Source of the DNA: Ypsolopha sequella
Lineage: Eukaryota; Arthropoda; Insecta; Lepidoptera; Ypsolophidae
Length of the DNA stretch: 64,000 nt
Assembly (NCBI GenBank): GCA_934047225.1
Contig: OW203984.1
Coordinates: 7,697,201-7,761,200, forward strand
Direction: 5' to 3'
The notes under the pieces: generated by a model
Told to the model about the DNA's origin: nothing
The model's input: the letters and a program-made list of their open reading frames with translations, nothing else
The model's database searches: none
Made by a program: the position numbers and the translations under genes
Shown here: in pieces, positions 23,349 through 36,800 of the stretch
Numbering within the stretch: the first letter of the stretch is position 1
How the letters are laid out: each line of letters opens with the position of its first letter

Positions 23349-24310
23349 TTAAACAATATAAAATATTTTTTCCAAATCACCGCCGTCGATCGTTAGGGTC
23401 CCCAAAAGGCTGGAAGCATTTCCTCGTTGGATAGCTAAGCTTAGTCGCTGTCCGAGGTATGCCCCAGCCCTCCGGTCCCCTGACACGTCGATCAGTCGCG
23501 AAGATATTTCCTTGAACATCTGCTTCGCGGCTGGACCCCACGGCCCTAAAGTTTCTACTCCAAAAGGCGCAAATATATAGTCTGAACTTAGATCTACATA
23601 CTTGCGCCTTTTGGAGTCCTCTAATGAGGCTGCCGCAGCACCAGCTTTAGCGGCAGTTGCTTGGATGTAGGACGCCGCCAATGTGTCGACACAAGTGGCG
23701 TCCCACACCAGCGACCTGCCGTTTTTCCACGGAATGACTGTCATTCCATCGGGCCTCTTACCGTCGCTGCGTACAATGCCTTTCGGCTCCAAAATAGCCG
23801 GCACACCAATGGTGGCAAGGGCCCGACGGATGACATCATTCAGACTGGCATGCCGCGACAGACGTCCCGCGCTCCTTTTGCAGGATAGGCCATGGTGTCC
23901 AAGCTGGTCGACGTTGACACCACATCGACAGTGGTGAGGTTCATTTGTCCTGGCGCCGATCCGGAGACTCACGGCTAAAGAAAACGTTGTTTTGTCCAGC
24001 TGAGTGCCAATGACGACAGATGGTAAAGCGTGCAGCCAGTAACCTGACTCCCGCTCGCCAGCTGCCAGAAGACGAGCTCGGTCCGCAGCGTTGGTGGAGG
24101 TCTCCAACATGTTTTTTTGAACCTTGCTGCAGATCGGCTCGTCCCATAATTTTTGAGAATTCAAATCCGTGGGCAGGCTCTCGCCGGGACAGGCAAGCGT
24201 CCAAGCGTCCCTGGCCTCCACCAAGCACGAGGCCTCAACATCACCGAGTGATGGGCTTATTATTGTACCATAGAGGTCCTTCGTGCTGTGACTGGAGGAC
24301 AGGAAAGCAG
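23349..24310 (-). pseudogene. C-terminal part of a non-LTR retrotransposon ORF2
   Basis: One uninterrupted minus-strand frame of about 320 codons runs from about 24310 to a stop at 23349 with no upstream start, so it is a 5'-truncated copy whose frame survived. In order it shows an S-rich entry (HSTKDLYGTIISPSLG), LLAAGERESGYWLHALPS, a Cys/His cluster CRCGVNVDQLGHHGLSC followed by RLSRHASLND, then EPKGI...DGKRPDGMTVIPW and SLVWDATCVDT (PD-D/E-like spacing), an Ala-rich helix, and GAYLGQRLSLAIQRGNA. A Cys/His cluster followed by RH and a PD...D motif resembles the C-terminal restriction-like endonuclease region of R2-type and related elements; I infer this and cannot fix the clade. A second copy fragment is at 3658-3865. 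Confidence 0.75.
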
Positions 24311-24452
24311 GGAGGGCTTATTTATTTATTTCACAAGCAATATACACCGCATTTAAATTTCATACATAACTGATGAACTTTATAGTTAAATTGTTTCTTA
24401 CTTTTAAATTAAATGCTTAGGGAAAAAAAGGCTAAAACGTGTCTACAAGTAG

Positions 24453-24995
24453 AGTCACTGAGTGATGGCGCCTATGACGGTTAAATGCCTACAAAGTATC
24501 GTAACTATTTATAAGCAAGTGTGAATTAAAAAATGTAATACTTCATTGTTCATAGTGATGTACTACTTGTTTCGGTTATTATTTTTCGATTTGAATGTTG
24601 CTTTATTGTGCAATAGAATTCGTATAAACAAATATATATATTTTTTAAGTTTCTCATTTTTTATAGGTCGTGTTTGAGGTTGCCAAGTTACGCAATAATA
24701 TTGAATAAAAAACAAAACAATGACGAAGTTAAACTAAACAAAAATAAATGATAATAAAATCATTTTTTCGATTTAGATATTTAGACATCTCTTAGGGGCC
24801 CCGGGGCACTACACCGCATAGCCCTCCGATAGCTACGCCACTGGTTTTGGCACATTTTCCTTTTGTATCATTATGTTGAATGTTGATGACGTGTCTAATG
24901 TTGAGTAAACTCACACTTGATTTTTATTTTTAACCGAAATTTGAAATGTACCTCATCACTAAATGCAGCTGTCATAAGTGCCATCACTCAGTGGC
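24453..24995. mobile_element. inverted-repeat element, ~540 bp
   Basis: TCACTGAGTGATGGCGCCTA at left is inverted as ACTTATGGCAC-like CCATCACTCAGTGG at right. A nested piece near 24795-24843 (GCTACGCCACTG end, minus) resembles the terminus of a hAT-type element. No coding sequence was seen. Confidence 0.6.
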
Positions 24996-25480
24996 CCTAA
25001 TTTAACTTAGGGAATTTTTACAAGGTTTATAGTTTATTAAACTTATAAACTTTGTACCTATTATGTAGTTGATTCTTTAACTATAAATTTTGTTTTACTT
25101 CTTTTACTCTTTGGGGATAAAAGTCTGAAAAGTGTCCAATTTAGGGGATTTTTACAAGGAGTTAGGGAAAAGCCAAAATTTTAGGGTGGCAACACTGTAT
25201 TTGCCCTGTTCATGGATGTATACCTAATAAACCGGATTGTACACTGAAGGATGTTACGCGTAGAAAAATAGACTCTATTTCATACAGTTAAAAGTTATTT
25301 TCTTATGACATAACCAACTAGAGAAAACGTGCCGAGCGGGACAACAAAAGTCGATGCCCGTGTCCTACTCGCACAGTTGCCATCACAAAAAAAAAAATTG
25401 CGATGGTAGGCTTGAGTTTTTCATGATTTAGTTTTTCAACGACTGTATAGTATTTAGCTTTTAGTAAACACTTTTTTTTT

Positions 25481-26165
25481 AACCGACTTGAAAAAAAGAG
25501 GAGGAACTCAATTCGACTGTATTTTTTTTTGGTATGTTATTCCTTATCTCCGTCAATTCTGAACTGAATTGAATGATTCTTTTTTTGTTTGGAAAAATTT
25601 CCCTCAAGGTAGGTCCCATTTTAAGATTGACCATGATCTGATGAAAGTTTTCAGAGATAGGCAGTGGAACGCCTCAGAAAGTAACAGCGTACCACTTGAT
25701 ATTAAGGAAATCGCTTTGTACTACTATGTTGATCGCAGAGTATTACTTGGAAATTGTCAATCTTCCACTTGACCTTCGATCCTGGTCTTATTAAGTCATT
25801 ACCATAGAACTCTTTAACGAATGAGAGCACTTAAGTCCAGATTGCGGCAATCACTTTGGTAGGGTGCTGATTGTCGGGCATTTCTTGGAAATTATCAGAA
25901 TACCCACCTGACCTTCCATCCTGGCTTCACCACCATAGAACTCCTTAACGGACGACAGCATACCACTCAAGATTAAGGCAATCGCTTTGTATTAGGATAG
26001 TGATTGCCGAGTACTACTTGTAAATTGTAATTTCTCCACCTGAACTTTGATCTTGGCCTCATTACCATAGAACTCCTCAACGGGTGACAGCACATAACTT
26101 GAGATTACGGCAATCAGTTTGAATTAGGGTGCTGATTACAGGGTATTTATTAAATATAACCAATT
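25481..26165 (+). repeat. degenerate ~130-bp tandem repeat array after an ACCGACTT motif
   Basis: Starts AACCGACTTGAAAAAAAGAG. Four imperfect units begin near 25668, 25816, 25948 and 26077 (spacing 148, 132 and 129 bp). Each contains variants of GGCAATCGCTTTGTATTAGG, CTTGGAAATTGTCAA, CACCTGACCTTCGATCCTGG and ACCATAGAACTCCTTAACG. No conserved reading frame across units. Confidence 0.8.
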
Positions 26166-26267
26166 ATTACTTGTCCTTCGTTCTATATCAACAGCGCGTT
26201 TACAAGAACTATCCACATTACACAATTTGACCCGTCAACACTAAAAAATGTAAAATAATAAACTTTT

Positions 26268-26594
26268 AACAAAAAATAGTAACCGACTTTAAATGTAACT
26301 GCAGCCATTCGCAAAAAAGTTAAAAATAATTATAAAATGACCGATGGTACTGAAATAACACTTTTTCCGACTTCTTTGTTCCTGAAAAATATGTTCTTTA
26401 AAAGTCACCGCGTTCCCTTGGATATAGCAACACAGAAACCAATATAAGAGCGCCGACTTCTAGAGAACATATTTTTCAGGAAGAAAGAAGGCGGAAAAAG
26501 TGTTATTTTGGTACCATCGGTCATTTTATAATTATTTTAAGCTTTTTAGCGAATGGCTGCAGTTACATTTGAAGTCCGTCACTATTTTTTTGTT
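26268..26594. mobile_element. long palindromic MITE (~327 bp) upstream of ash2
   Basis: The left arm AACAAAAAATAGTAACCGAC through AATGTAACTGCAGCCATTCG and AAAATGACCGATGGTAC is matched in reverse complement by the right arm. The arms are about 130 bp with a centre near 26430. Confidence 0.85.
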
Positions 26595-26766
26595 AGGTTT
26601 ATTTGTGTTTTACATTTAGTTTTATCCGTAAATGTAAGATCAATCATTCCTTAATAAAGTTGGGATTATTCTTATGCTTGCAAACTGGTAACCCTTTACC
26701 TAAAAATGGCGCCACGGCCGTGACATTTGAAAACAAAATTGTAAAATTAATAATTTGTTTGTAAAA

Positions 26767-27057
26767 ATGGTTAAAGCATGCAGCGTGAAGGGCTGCAGAA
26801 GCCAAATTTTTGGGAATTGTGGGATATCGTTTCATAGGTAAGGCATAATTACAACGTTTTCTCGGAGAAATGATACATGTTTACATTGATACCGCTAGAG
26901 TAACCATGATATTGGGTTTTACATTACAGTCTTCCAAAAACTGAAAATATCCGAAGAAAATGGTTAGAAGTTTTAGGAAACGAAGTAAAGTGTAAAATCC
27001 AGTAGTCTGCAGCCGCCATTTTAAAGCAGAAGACTTTAAACCAATAAAATAAATGTT
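26767..27057 (+). pseudogene. THAP-domain fragment, two exons, frameshifted
   Basis: Exon 26767-26837 encodes MVKACSVKGCRSQIFGNCG followed by ISFH up to a GTAAGG donor. An acceptor at 26929 leads into LPKTENIRRKWLEVLGNE. A one-base shift at about 26995 puts VCSRHFKAEDFKP in another frame, which soon stops. Together C-x4-C, the W in RRKW, and C-x2-H (CSRH) plus F-x-P are the C2CH zinc-binding THAP signature of DNA-binding proteins and P-element transposases. No further domain follows. It may be a pseudogene or transposon remnant. It lies about 400 bp upstream of the ash2 start codon on the same strand. Confidence 0.75.
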
Positions 27058-27464
27058 TTGAATTCGGTTTTACTACCTACGTTGTCTCAATCAATTATTT
27101 TTAAATATGGTTACCCTACTTAGACAGAGATGAAATAATCTAGTATGACTTCTCGTTCTTCACGTTTTTTGAAACAAGTACTCAGTCCTGTTAGGGTATA
27201 GGTTCATGGCCCTGTTCAAATTTATTTTAAACACTGTAAATAAACTTTGATTAAATTGATGTGAAAGTGATAGAGGAAAAAAATATAAATTAAAAAGTAA
27301 ACAATAAGTTCGGCTCAAAAGGACACGAATCCAGAGCCGTTAAAAAAAAAAAAAAAGACCAAACCAAAACTTGCATTGCAGCAGCAAAAATAATTTCGTT
27401 AGTAATGTAAAGTAAATAAACAGATACTCAATACTTAGTTAGGGACAATTTATCGGAAATAATC

Positions 27465-27880
27465 ATGTCAACATCGAGTTCCGCCGGGGAAGGTAAAAAC
27501 ACTGAGGATTTCGAAGCTCAAAGTGCCCATTTAGAATCTCATAAATCTAGTGAAATGTCGGATAAAAGTAACAGAAACAGCAAGAATTCTGGAGACCAAC
27601 AAGGCTCTTGTTATTGGTAAGCTACTAACGTCAATTCCCTCGAACTTTCATTCAGATTTTATATATATTTTTTTGATCTGACTCTAACCTCTTTGTTTTA
27701 GCGGCAAAGATAGAAATCTAAACATAGTGGAGTTGCTATGTGCTTCTTGCCACCGCTGGTTCCACGAGTCTTGTATAGGATATCAGCTTGGCAAGCTTGT
27801 TCCATTCATGACAAACTACTTGTTCATTTGTAAGAATTGTTCTCCGACTGGCTTGGAAACATTCAAAAAGAATCAAGCAC
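27465..27880 (+). CDS. ash2: ash2 exons 1-2: N-terminus and PHD-type finger
   Basis: Exon 1 (27465-27616) ends within the codon for C51, and exon 2 (27702-27880) starts with its last base. The finger reads [23 protein letters not shown] and FICKNC. The intron between them is only 85 bp, while all later introns exceed 2 kb. The ATG at 27465 is the first in a frame that stays open through the finger. Confidence 0.95.
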
Positions 27881-30800
27881 GTAAGTTTGTGAAGTGCCTT
27901 TACTTTTAAATTTTATGCTAAAACATTCTACTGATATGATTGGTACTACAGTCCATAAAATGTAGCTTGAGCCCTGTGACAGCAGGTTAGCTCTATACAA
28001 TTTGTAATTTTGACTCTTTTTCTCCTGCTCAAATATGTATAGCGCTGACAGCTGTCACAAGGCTCAAGGTACATTTTACGGACTGTAGTACACTAAACTG
28101 CTGCCGTTAATTCGAGAGAATGATGACAGATGGAGTGTGGCGATATCTCGAAAAAATACTACAACTCAACAAGAGCTTCTTCACGACAAAAATAAATAAA
28201 AGCACGTTAAAAAATATCAACGGTACAACAAATGGGACGAAATAAATCCAAATCATGATTATTTAAACTTTTTTTATAAATAAAAACCCTGGAATAGAAT
28301 ATATACATACGATCTTATTATTTGGTAAGGTATATCAGTTTTATAATACGACAACACTGCCTTACACCGCAGATATTATAAACCTTTTTCTGAAATGTCG
28401 ATTCAAAAAGTCGAGGATTCATACTGCAGGCATTATGTTTGCTGATTTGACAAAAATAACTTCACACATTTTATTGATTAAACAAATAACTTCATTCGGC
28501 TTCTATCTTTGTCCTCGAATGTTATTTATATGCGATCCGTGTTTGTGTATTAAATTATTTGATTTCTAATTATTTTTTAAATTTTCGTTATTTTAGTAGG
28601 TAGTTTTTTTATCGAAATTTACATTTTATTTGGTTGACTGGCACTAAGACATAAACATCATCATGATAAATATAAAATATTGAAATGCAAAACAGTAAAA
28701 AAAAGGTTTTATCCCCTGATATTTGCAAACGTCACCATTCTCTCGAATGAACGGCCGGAGGTTACATCCTGTGTTTGTAAACAAATAAGTAGTTTACATA
28801 CTTATTTTAAATCTGTAATCCCTAAATTACTTGCATAAGTTATTCAGAAAAAGAAAAACAGCAATTCTAGCAAATAATCTTAATTTTATCACTAACTTCA
28901 ATACTTAAAATAACTGTTTTTCAAGTTTTCTGCCATTACTATTATTTATGGCCGGGGGCCTTACTGTGTTGATTCAGTGTAACACAACTTAACTTATTAG
29001 ACAAGACTAACCTTTTTTAAGCGTCCTGTCTTTGTCTTTTCGATACAGAAAGAAAAAGACAGAATGCTTAAATTTAGTCCTGTCAAATAATGTGACACCA
29101 ATTGGGCACAATTATCTAACTTGGAAGTCTTACCCAATCACTTTTAAAGAAGTCGTGTTTAGCTATAAATGACGTCACACACAATTTCTAGCAAATCACA
29201 ATACCTTTAAAATCAATAGTGATAAATGTTAAAGTTAGATAATAAGGCCCTGTTAAACCATTTACTATTAAAGTGCCTGTTAGTTAATGTGTCGCATAAC
29301 TCGTTCCAAATATATTCAATTTTTAGGGTTCCATACCCAAAGGGTAACCAACGGGACCCTATTACTAAGACTCTGCTGTCTGTCCCTCTGTCTATCCATC
29401 TCTCCGTCTGCCACCAGACTGTAGGTATCTCATGAACTATGATAATTAGACAGATGGAATTTTCACAGATGATGTATTACTATTGCCGCTATAACAACAA
29501 ATACTAAAAAACAGAATAGAATAGATAGTTAAGGGGACTCCCAGGGGTTTAAAAGGATAAATATCCATAGTAATTTTCTTGATAAAATAGCTTGATCAAT
29601 TGATAATAACAAAAATTGTGTTCATGAAAGTAACCTGTATTTGAATGTGTATCTCTGCACTTGCGTATAACGGAATGCACAAATTGTCAACGTGCCGCGC
29701 CCGCGCCCTGCTGCTCCCGGTTAGGAGTCCCCGTACAATAAAACTTCAGTTCGGATTTAGATTGCTTTCACGCTTTTCTGCAGCATTTTAAAGCGCTACT
29801 TTAAATAATTTAAAATATAATACTAAAAATTATTTTTACTTTAATTAACGTAATTTGTGTTGAACTTTAAATAAAAATTATACATATAAACTTTTTATTT
29901 GTTTTTGTTAGAATTGCCCAAATTATAATGCATTTGTTATAAGTAAATAAATTCTGAAATTCTCAGAATTCTATCTCAGATAAATGATAAAAGGTTTTAT
30001 GCAGTTACAGTAAATTTATTAATGAATATGTGTTTTACAGCATTTCCACAAATGTGCCTGACAGCAATTGCAAACTTACAACAGGAGAGCTCCAAAGATG
30101 GAAGAAACAAAGTCTTGTTCAGCAAGGATCGGGAAATCATACCTTACATTGATCAGTACTGGGAAGCTATGACAACCATGCCACGGAGGTATCTAAAATT
30201 GGCTATCCTGCTTAAGTGACCTTGTCTGCCCTACACTACAAGAATATGTACTTCTAAATTACAACATTATTTCCAAGAAGGTTACAGTTATGGCGGGGTG
30301 GGTCTTACATCACAAATCTTGGCACCATGACACATACATGCAGATTTAAATTAAATACCAAATTTTTGCTGTCATAGCAGACAAAAAAGCAGCAGGTTGT
30401 ATCGGGTATACAACCATATATTATTTAAGCTAATATTTCTTGCTTGCTTGTACCTTGGTACCTTTGGCCATCATTTTCAGATTTGGGAAAGCATTGTTGT
30501 TTTCTTGATATTTACCGTTTTGGACCAGTATCTTTTGTAAAAAGCTCATTTCCATCTAGGTCTTTTGCACCACTTGATGATTCGACACACTTCTCATTTC
30601 ACTATTCTAGATCTTGCTTGCTTGAAACAATCTTAATTGTACTATTTTTAGTCATTATTATTCGACACTGCTTGTTGTGGCATTAGATGTAAATCACAGA
30701 GAAAAATATAAAGAATTATGTAAACTTTCAGCAGCATTACATCCTGACTGCTCCTGACATTAAGCTCCATCGAAATAATTTAAGCTTGTTTCATTTTTTT

Positions 30801-33800
30801 TTATTATAGCGATCAAATAAAGTATTATAAAAATTAATTCATCATGAATGTTGTACTAATTACAAGTAATGAATGATTAAAAAACATACTAATCTGTAAT
30901 AAGAAATTAATTAGTTCTTCATCAAAAATAAAAGGTTATTCTAAACTTTTCCACGAAAGAAGGCCCCTGTCAAAATACTTTATTGTCAAGCACTAAATAC
31001 GAAATACTTGATCTGCTGAATTCTTTCTCGAAGTCAATCACGGAAGCGACGTGCAAGTTCTGAATTGTGCCCAATGGCTCCATATGAGGTGCTAACAAAG
31101 AAGCATTTGCTTCAAAACAAAGCGCAGCTTCAGGATACTAGAGATTTGACACAGGTGTCGCTATGGAATTATAAGACAAAATAAATAAGTTTGTCAGACA
31201 GTTAAATGGTTGTCTCATCAACAATTTGTGACGTGGGCTGGGGCTGTCTGGAAATATGTTTACTAGGAATTTAAACTAGCTATATTCCCAGCTAGCACAT
31301 TGCTACCAGAAGGATAGGAACATTAATGGAATTTGTATGGTGTCTATCTGGCTGCTATTTGAATTTTGTAATAAACAATCAGAATGTTAACCTGCCCAAA
31401 GACAATATAAAGCATTACAAAGATAACCTTTTTTTTATGTTGTCAATATTTTTTTTGACAAAACTGAGTTTGTACCGCTGATGTTTGAACCAAAAGCAGA
31501 ATGCATAATACAGTGCGCGCCAATCTTTTAGTGGCCTCTGAAGATAGCCGCAAGAGGCGAAGCAATAGCCGTTTTACGGTGTCAGGGGGACGTTACAGGA
31601 GCGAGGGCGTGGAGCACACCCGCCTGCGTGCCGCACCACACCCCCCGCTCGCCATCTAGGAGTTGTCAACACTATGCGTTATACTCCAGTCAACGAGGAA
31701 ATTTGTTTTATAGGGACTTACGAGAAATTCTCCCGCCAGTGAAATTTGGCATGTGATGAAGTTATGTAATACAGATTACATATGTATAATAAACCAACAA
31801 ATTTTAGTTAAGTTAGGTATTTTTACCTAAACATGAAAATCGCTTATAACTCTCTGTGAAAAATGTCTCAGACTGAAATACTTTCTGTGTACGTACGCAT
31901 ATATTAGTTAGAATAGGTAAGTATAGGAATCCAATATTTTTTCGATTTGAAGGATACTCCAAATTTAACTTTTAAAATTTTGTGTTATAACTTCTACTGA
32001 AAAATTGGTCTGCTAATTGTGTGTGTGATTGTGTATCGAACGGCCGAAATATTAAAATCAAAGAGTGATAAATAAATATATTTTTTTCAAAATTTAAATA
32101 CATGTTATATACAAGGTGAATTTGTCAACATCGTCCAAATTCATACTGAGCCTTGGTATAACCCGGAGCATTAAAGAAAGGAATCTAAAATGGCGGCATG
32201 TACCTGTAATTTTATTGCTCAGTGATACAGACAGCATAAAAAGTTGTTTCTTTAATATTTTTTTTGTAATATTTTTGCTCTATTTTAATATACAAGGTGA
32301 AATTTAATCAACCGCCAGAATTCATACTGCAGACTCGGTTAGTGATCAGGAACAATGTGTACTGAGACCACCGGCGAAATTTGAAAAAAAAAATTTTTGC
32401 TCCTATACTGCCAAGACTAGAAATTGTATTTGAACTAGTCCAGTTCCCATAGGAAGAAAATATTTTTTTATACCATAAACACTTAAGTAAGCTTGAGCGG
32501 CAAATCCGGACTATTTTTTTTTTGCATGCAGTATGCAGGTGTGCGACTGAAGACAGATATACTGTGCGAGTAAGAGGGGATGATGATGGGTGCCATCCAA
32601 GATTCCTTTCTTTATTGCTCCAGGTTATAACTCATCAGCATCATAAACCAATAACGATTTTTGTAAAATTCATGAAACTAAATTTCGACTCCCCATACTG
32701 ATTCACTCAAGACTGGGAGTGAATAACTATGGGAAGTCGAAATTTCATTATACGAATTTCACAAAAATTGTGATCGATTCATGATGCTGATCACTTACCA
32801 AGCCTCCAGTATGAATTTGGACGATGATCAAAAAGTCACCTTGTATACAAATGAAACAAATAAAATACTACGTTTATTCTGGAAAACACGAATATCCTCG
32901 CCTTACTTAACGACCGAAATTGGTCGAATAGCGATCACTATCTTAGTCGAGACTGCAGGCCCTGGATAAAAAAAGTGAATGCTAACTGTTACTCAAATCA
33001 GTCACATAGAAAGTTTCTGATCAGCCAATTCTTTTTCAGGGTAACTCAATCTTGGTATGCAACAGTACAACGAGCATTGATCAAAGACATCCAGGTCCTG
33101 TTCACATATGAGGAAGATTCCCTGCAAGGGCCTGTGTTTGGGTTGTACAATGTGGAGTTAACTACCATCAAACCTAACTACGAGGCTATGATCAAGCAGG
33201 GGCAGTTGAAAGTCACTGATATGGGGATTGCTACCAGTAAGTGTTTACTTTGTAAATATTAAAGATAACATATTTGTTTTTTTATTCAGTTTACATTGTA
33301 TATTTATATAAAAACACTTATTAAAATAATTATTTCCAGATATATTTCGACATTTATAGTCGGCGTCAGTGGAATTAGATACAATTGTCTCTTATACAAT
33401 TACAATTGTAATTGTATTGTATCTAATTCCACTGACGCCGACTATAAATGTCGAAATATATCTGGAATTAGATAAAATTGTATCTTATACAACAATTACA
33501 ATTGTAATTGTATTGTATCTAATTCCACTGACGCCGACTATAAATATCGAAATATATCTGGAATTAAATAAAATTGTATCTTATACAACAATTACAATTG
33601 TAATTGTATTGTATCTAATTCCACTGACGCCGACTATAAATATCGAAATATATCTGGAATTAGATACAGTTGTATCTTATACAACAATTACAATTGTAAT
33701 TGTATTGTATCTAATTCCACTGACGCCGACTATAAATGTCGAAATATATCTGGAATTAGATAAAATTGTATCTTATACAACAATTACAATTGTAATTGTA

Positions 33801-36800
33801 TTGTATCTAATTCCACTGACGCCGACTATAAATGTCGAAATATATCTGGAATTAGATAAAATTGTATCTTATACAACAATTACAATTGTAATTGTATTGT
33901 ATCTAATTCCACTGACGCCGACTATAAATATCGAAATATATCTGGAATTAGATACAATTGTATCTTATACAATTACAATTGTAATTGTATTGTATCTAAT
34001 TCCACTGACGCTGACTATAAATGTCGAAATATATCTGGAAATAATTATTTTAATAAGTGTTTTTATATAAATATATAATGTTTACTTTTTAGTGTTACTA
34101 AGTGTTGCGTGTGGTAAAGTGATGACCCGCTACGACCGTTTTCGGTGCTGGCGACCACTTCGACCCCTAGTAGGTACGGTGCTGGTGCGCCCGAAGATGG
34201 CTAATTTAGCCGATCTTTCTAGACTAGGAATTCTAGTAAACCCCCGACGTGACGTACTTATTTACCGACTACATAATTAAAGTGGATGGAAGGCAGCGGG
34301 TGTTACAGTAAGTATGGAAGTATGTCGCATTGCTCACGGTTACACAAGGTATTGTCTGCGTCGGCAACCGATTCTCGCCCTTAAGGGTCGGTTGCGCCAA
34401 ACATGCTCTCGCGTTTGGACAATTTAGCATATTAAAACAAAATATTTTTAACAAATAAAATTTGTGTTGGTAGTTAAGGAGTTTAATTACATTATAATTT
34501 TTCAGATTTGACACAAGTATCACAATCATCGAGAAAAAAAATCGGAAAGATCACTAAAATCACGGAAAACGTAATTTCGCTTTGGAACTAGTATGATCAG
34601 TCTACTGATCTAACTACAAAATAAAATATTTTTTATAGAGTAAAGAAATAAAAGTAGCCTTTACAGATTTTTATTTCCTTTCGTTATTTTAAAAGAAATA
34701 CTCAAACATTCTACTTTTTTCCTGTACAGAAAAATTACGCAAAAAGAATTTGAAAGTTAGTGTATTTTTTCTCGATGATTGTGATACTTGTGTCAAATCT
34801 GAAAAATTATAATGTAGTTAAACTCCTTAACTACCTACACAAATTTTATTTGTTAAAAATATTTTGTTTTAATATGCTAAATTGTCCAAACGCGAGAGCA
34901 TGTTTGGCGCAACCGACCCTTAAGCTGTTTATGATACGGTCTCTTGAACTCGGTGAAACTAGTGAAAGTAATATAAATACGACATCTCAATAATACATCG
35001 GTCGTGTTGAGTATGTGGAAAAGCAAATACTTACTTATGAATGAAAACTCTGGTACGATAACACCCTATGTCCTTGCCTCGAAATGTTCACAAAATAACT
35101 CGAATATTTTTTTCATGTACATTTTAGACGGACATCTCAATAATTCTGACACATTCATAAAATCTTCGAATTTTATATCGTTGGTGATCTTTGAGACTAC
35201 CTACCTCAATAGATTACCAACGTAAAATAAACAATGTTTACAGAAGCTAGGCACGCAAACGGATATAGATATTGACCACGGTTGTTGTCGCAAGCCCGTA
35301 ATCGTTCGCGTGGCCACTTGCGTGCCGCCCGTTCATGAAGCACAAACAAACTAGTTTTATTAAATTTGTGAAACCTAGTGTTTACAGTATCGAAAGGCAT
35401 AGCTACTGATTATATTATTAAGTTTGTTTGGATTATTAGCGATTAAAAAACTGAAAAGTTGGAGCAGAGCCAAATACGAAAATTCAATACTTACAAAGCG
35501 CAGTATCAACATATCAAAACAATACCGCTAGTCCGATGTCATGTATACTGTAAAATGACATTGTGTCTGAGCTCGCTGTTTGTAAACACGTGTCTACTCA
35601 CACTAATGTAAGGCAGTAAAAGTGTATGTGTGCCGCGATATTTCCTTTTGATAAGTCTTGTAGGCAAAACGTGGTGATCGGAACTTCGAATCATAATATC
35701 TTCACTATTGATTTCAACGTTCATTCGACCTCAACAATAACTCAGTTTAACCTTGACCTTAAATGTCTGGTGAGTTGGGACCTAATTAAGTTTCTGTTCT
35801 TTTTCGCGATTATTAAAATTACTATAATTTACGCGCATATATACTGAATGACGGCGTTAGAATAATTTCGCCTTGAATGTATATTGTGAACCAAACACAT
35901 AAATCTATTTTTAGGCCTGCACGTTGCTGCATAGTTAACATACATAATATATTCGATGCCTTATATCTTGACTCACTTAGTGTTTAGCAGATGGCCTATT
36001 TATTTATGCTTTAGTAGCACTGGAAAAATGACTTACCGGTTATATAATACATAGATGTATGTTGCTTTCAATTTTCTTTGTTAACTAATTAAATCGATTT
36101 CCATTCAATTTACGAGTATTTCTCGAAGATGCAGTATTCTATGTAGTTTCCGATAAGCTAAATAAAGTTTGAATCGATAAGGTGGTCGACGGTCTTGTTA
36201 TCTTTTTACTTGACTGAATTGACCTAAATTTTTTAGAGAGTTAAGGAAATATTCGGCCCGATGTCGATGTTTCTATAAAATATAATATGCATAATTGATT
36301 GTATGTCGCCTTGTGGTTGACTATATAATTTATTGATTGTATTGCTATGCTATGTTTTATGAGAATAGTCTTGGGATCTCTCTTTGTTATCTTGTTCTTT
36401 CTATACGTCATCTCGCTTGGTGGTCTTCTTGGAAGTAATGCCCATAAATCTCATTTCAATATATGTATGAATGTTTAACCAGGAAATTCAAATTGTAAAT
36501 CTGTTAGCTGCGTCAAATAATCGGCTAGAAATGACGTGGCCCATAATTTTATAGCCAATCACGCGTTCCTTTGAAAGCGATACATGTTGAAGTTAGATAA
36601 TAAAGTCCCTGGTCAGGGTAGGCGGGGACCTAAAATCTAACAGCCAGCTCCATATAAACTGAGACATCTAAAGCCTTTTTCACCACTTGCTGGTAAGAGA
36701 AATCCATAACACAAGTTTAAAAAAACCGGCCAAGTGCCAGTCAGACTCGCGTATTGTGGATGATAAATTTAATTTTGTCATTTTTTTTCGTGAATTTCTC

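Noticed and set aside
23661..23937. Overlapping plus-strand ORFs of 75-84 codons
   Set aside because: Antisense shadows of the GC-rich retrotransposon frame on the minus strand.
33369..34070. 233-codon ORF with repeated [13 protein letters not shown] motifs
   Set aside because: It is the frame of a 96-bp non-coding satellite; the outer palindrome and intron position explain it better than a protein.
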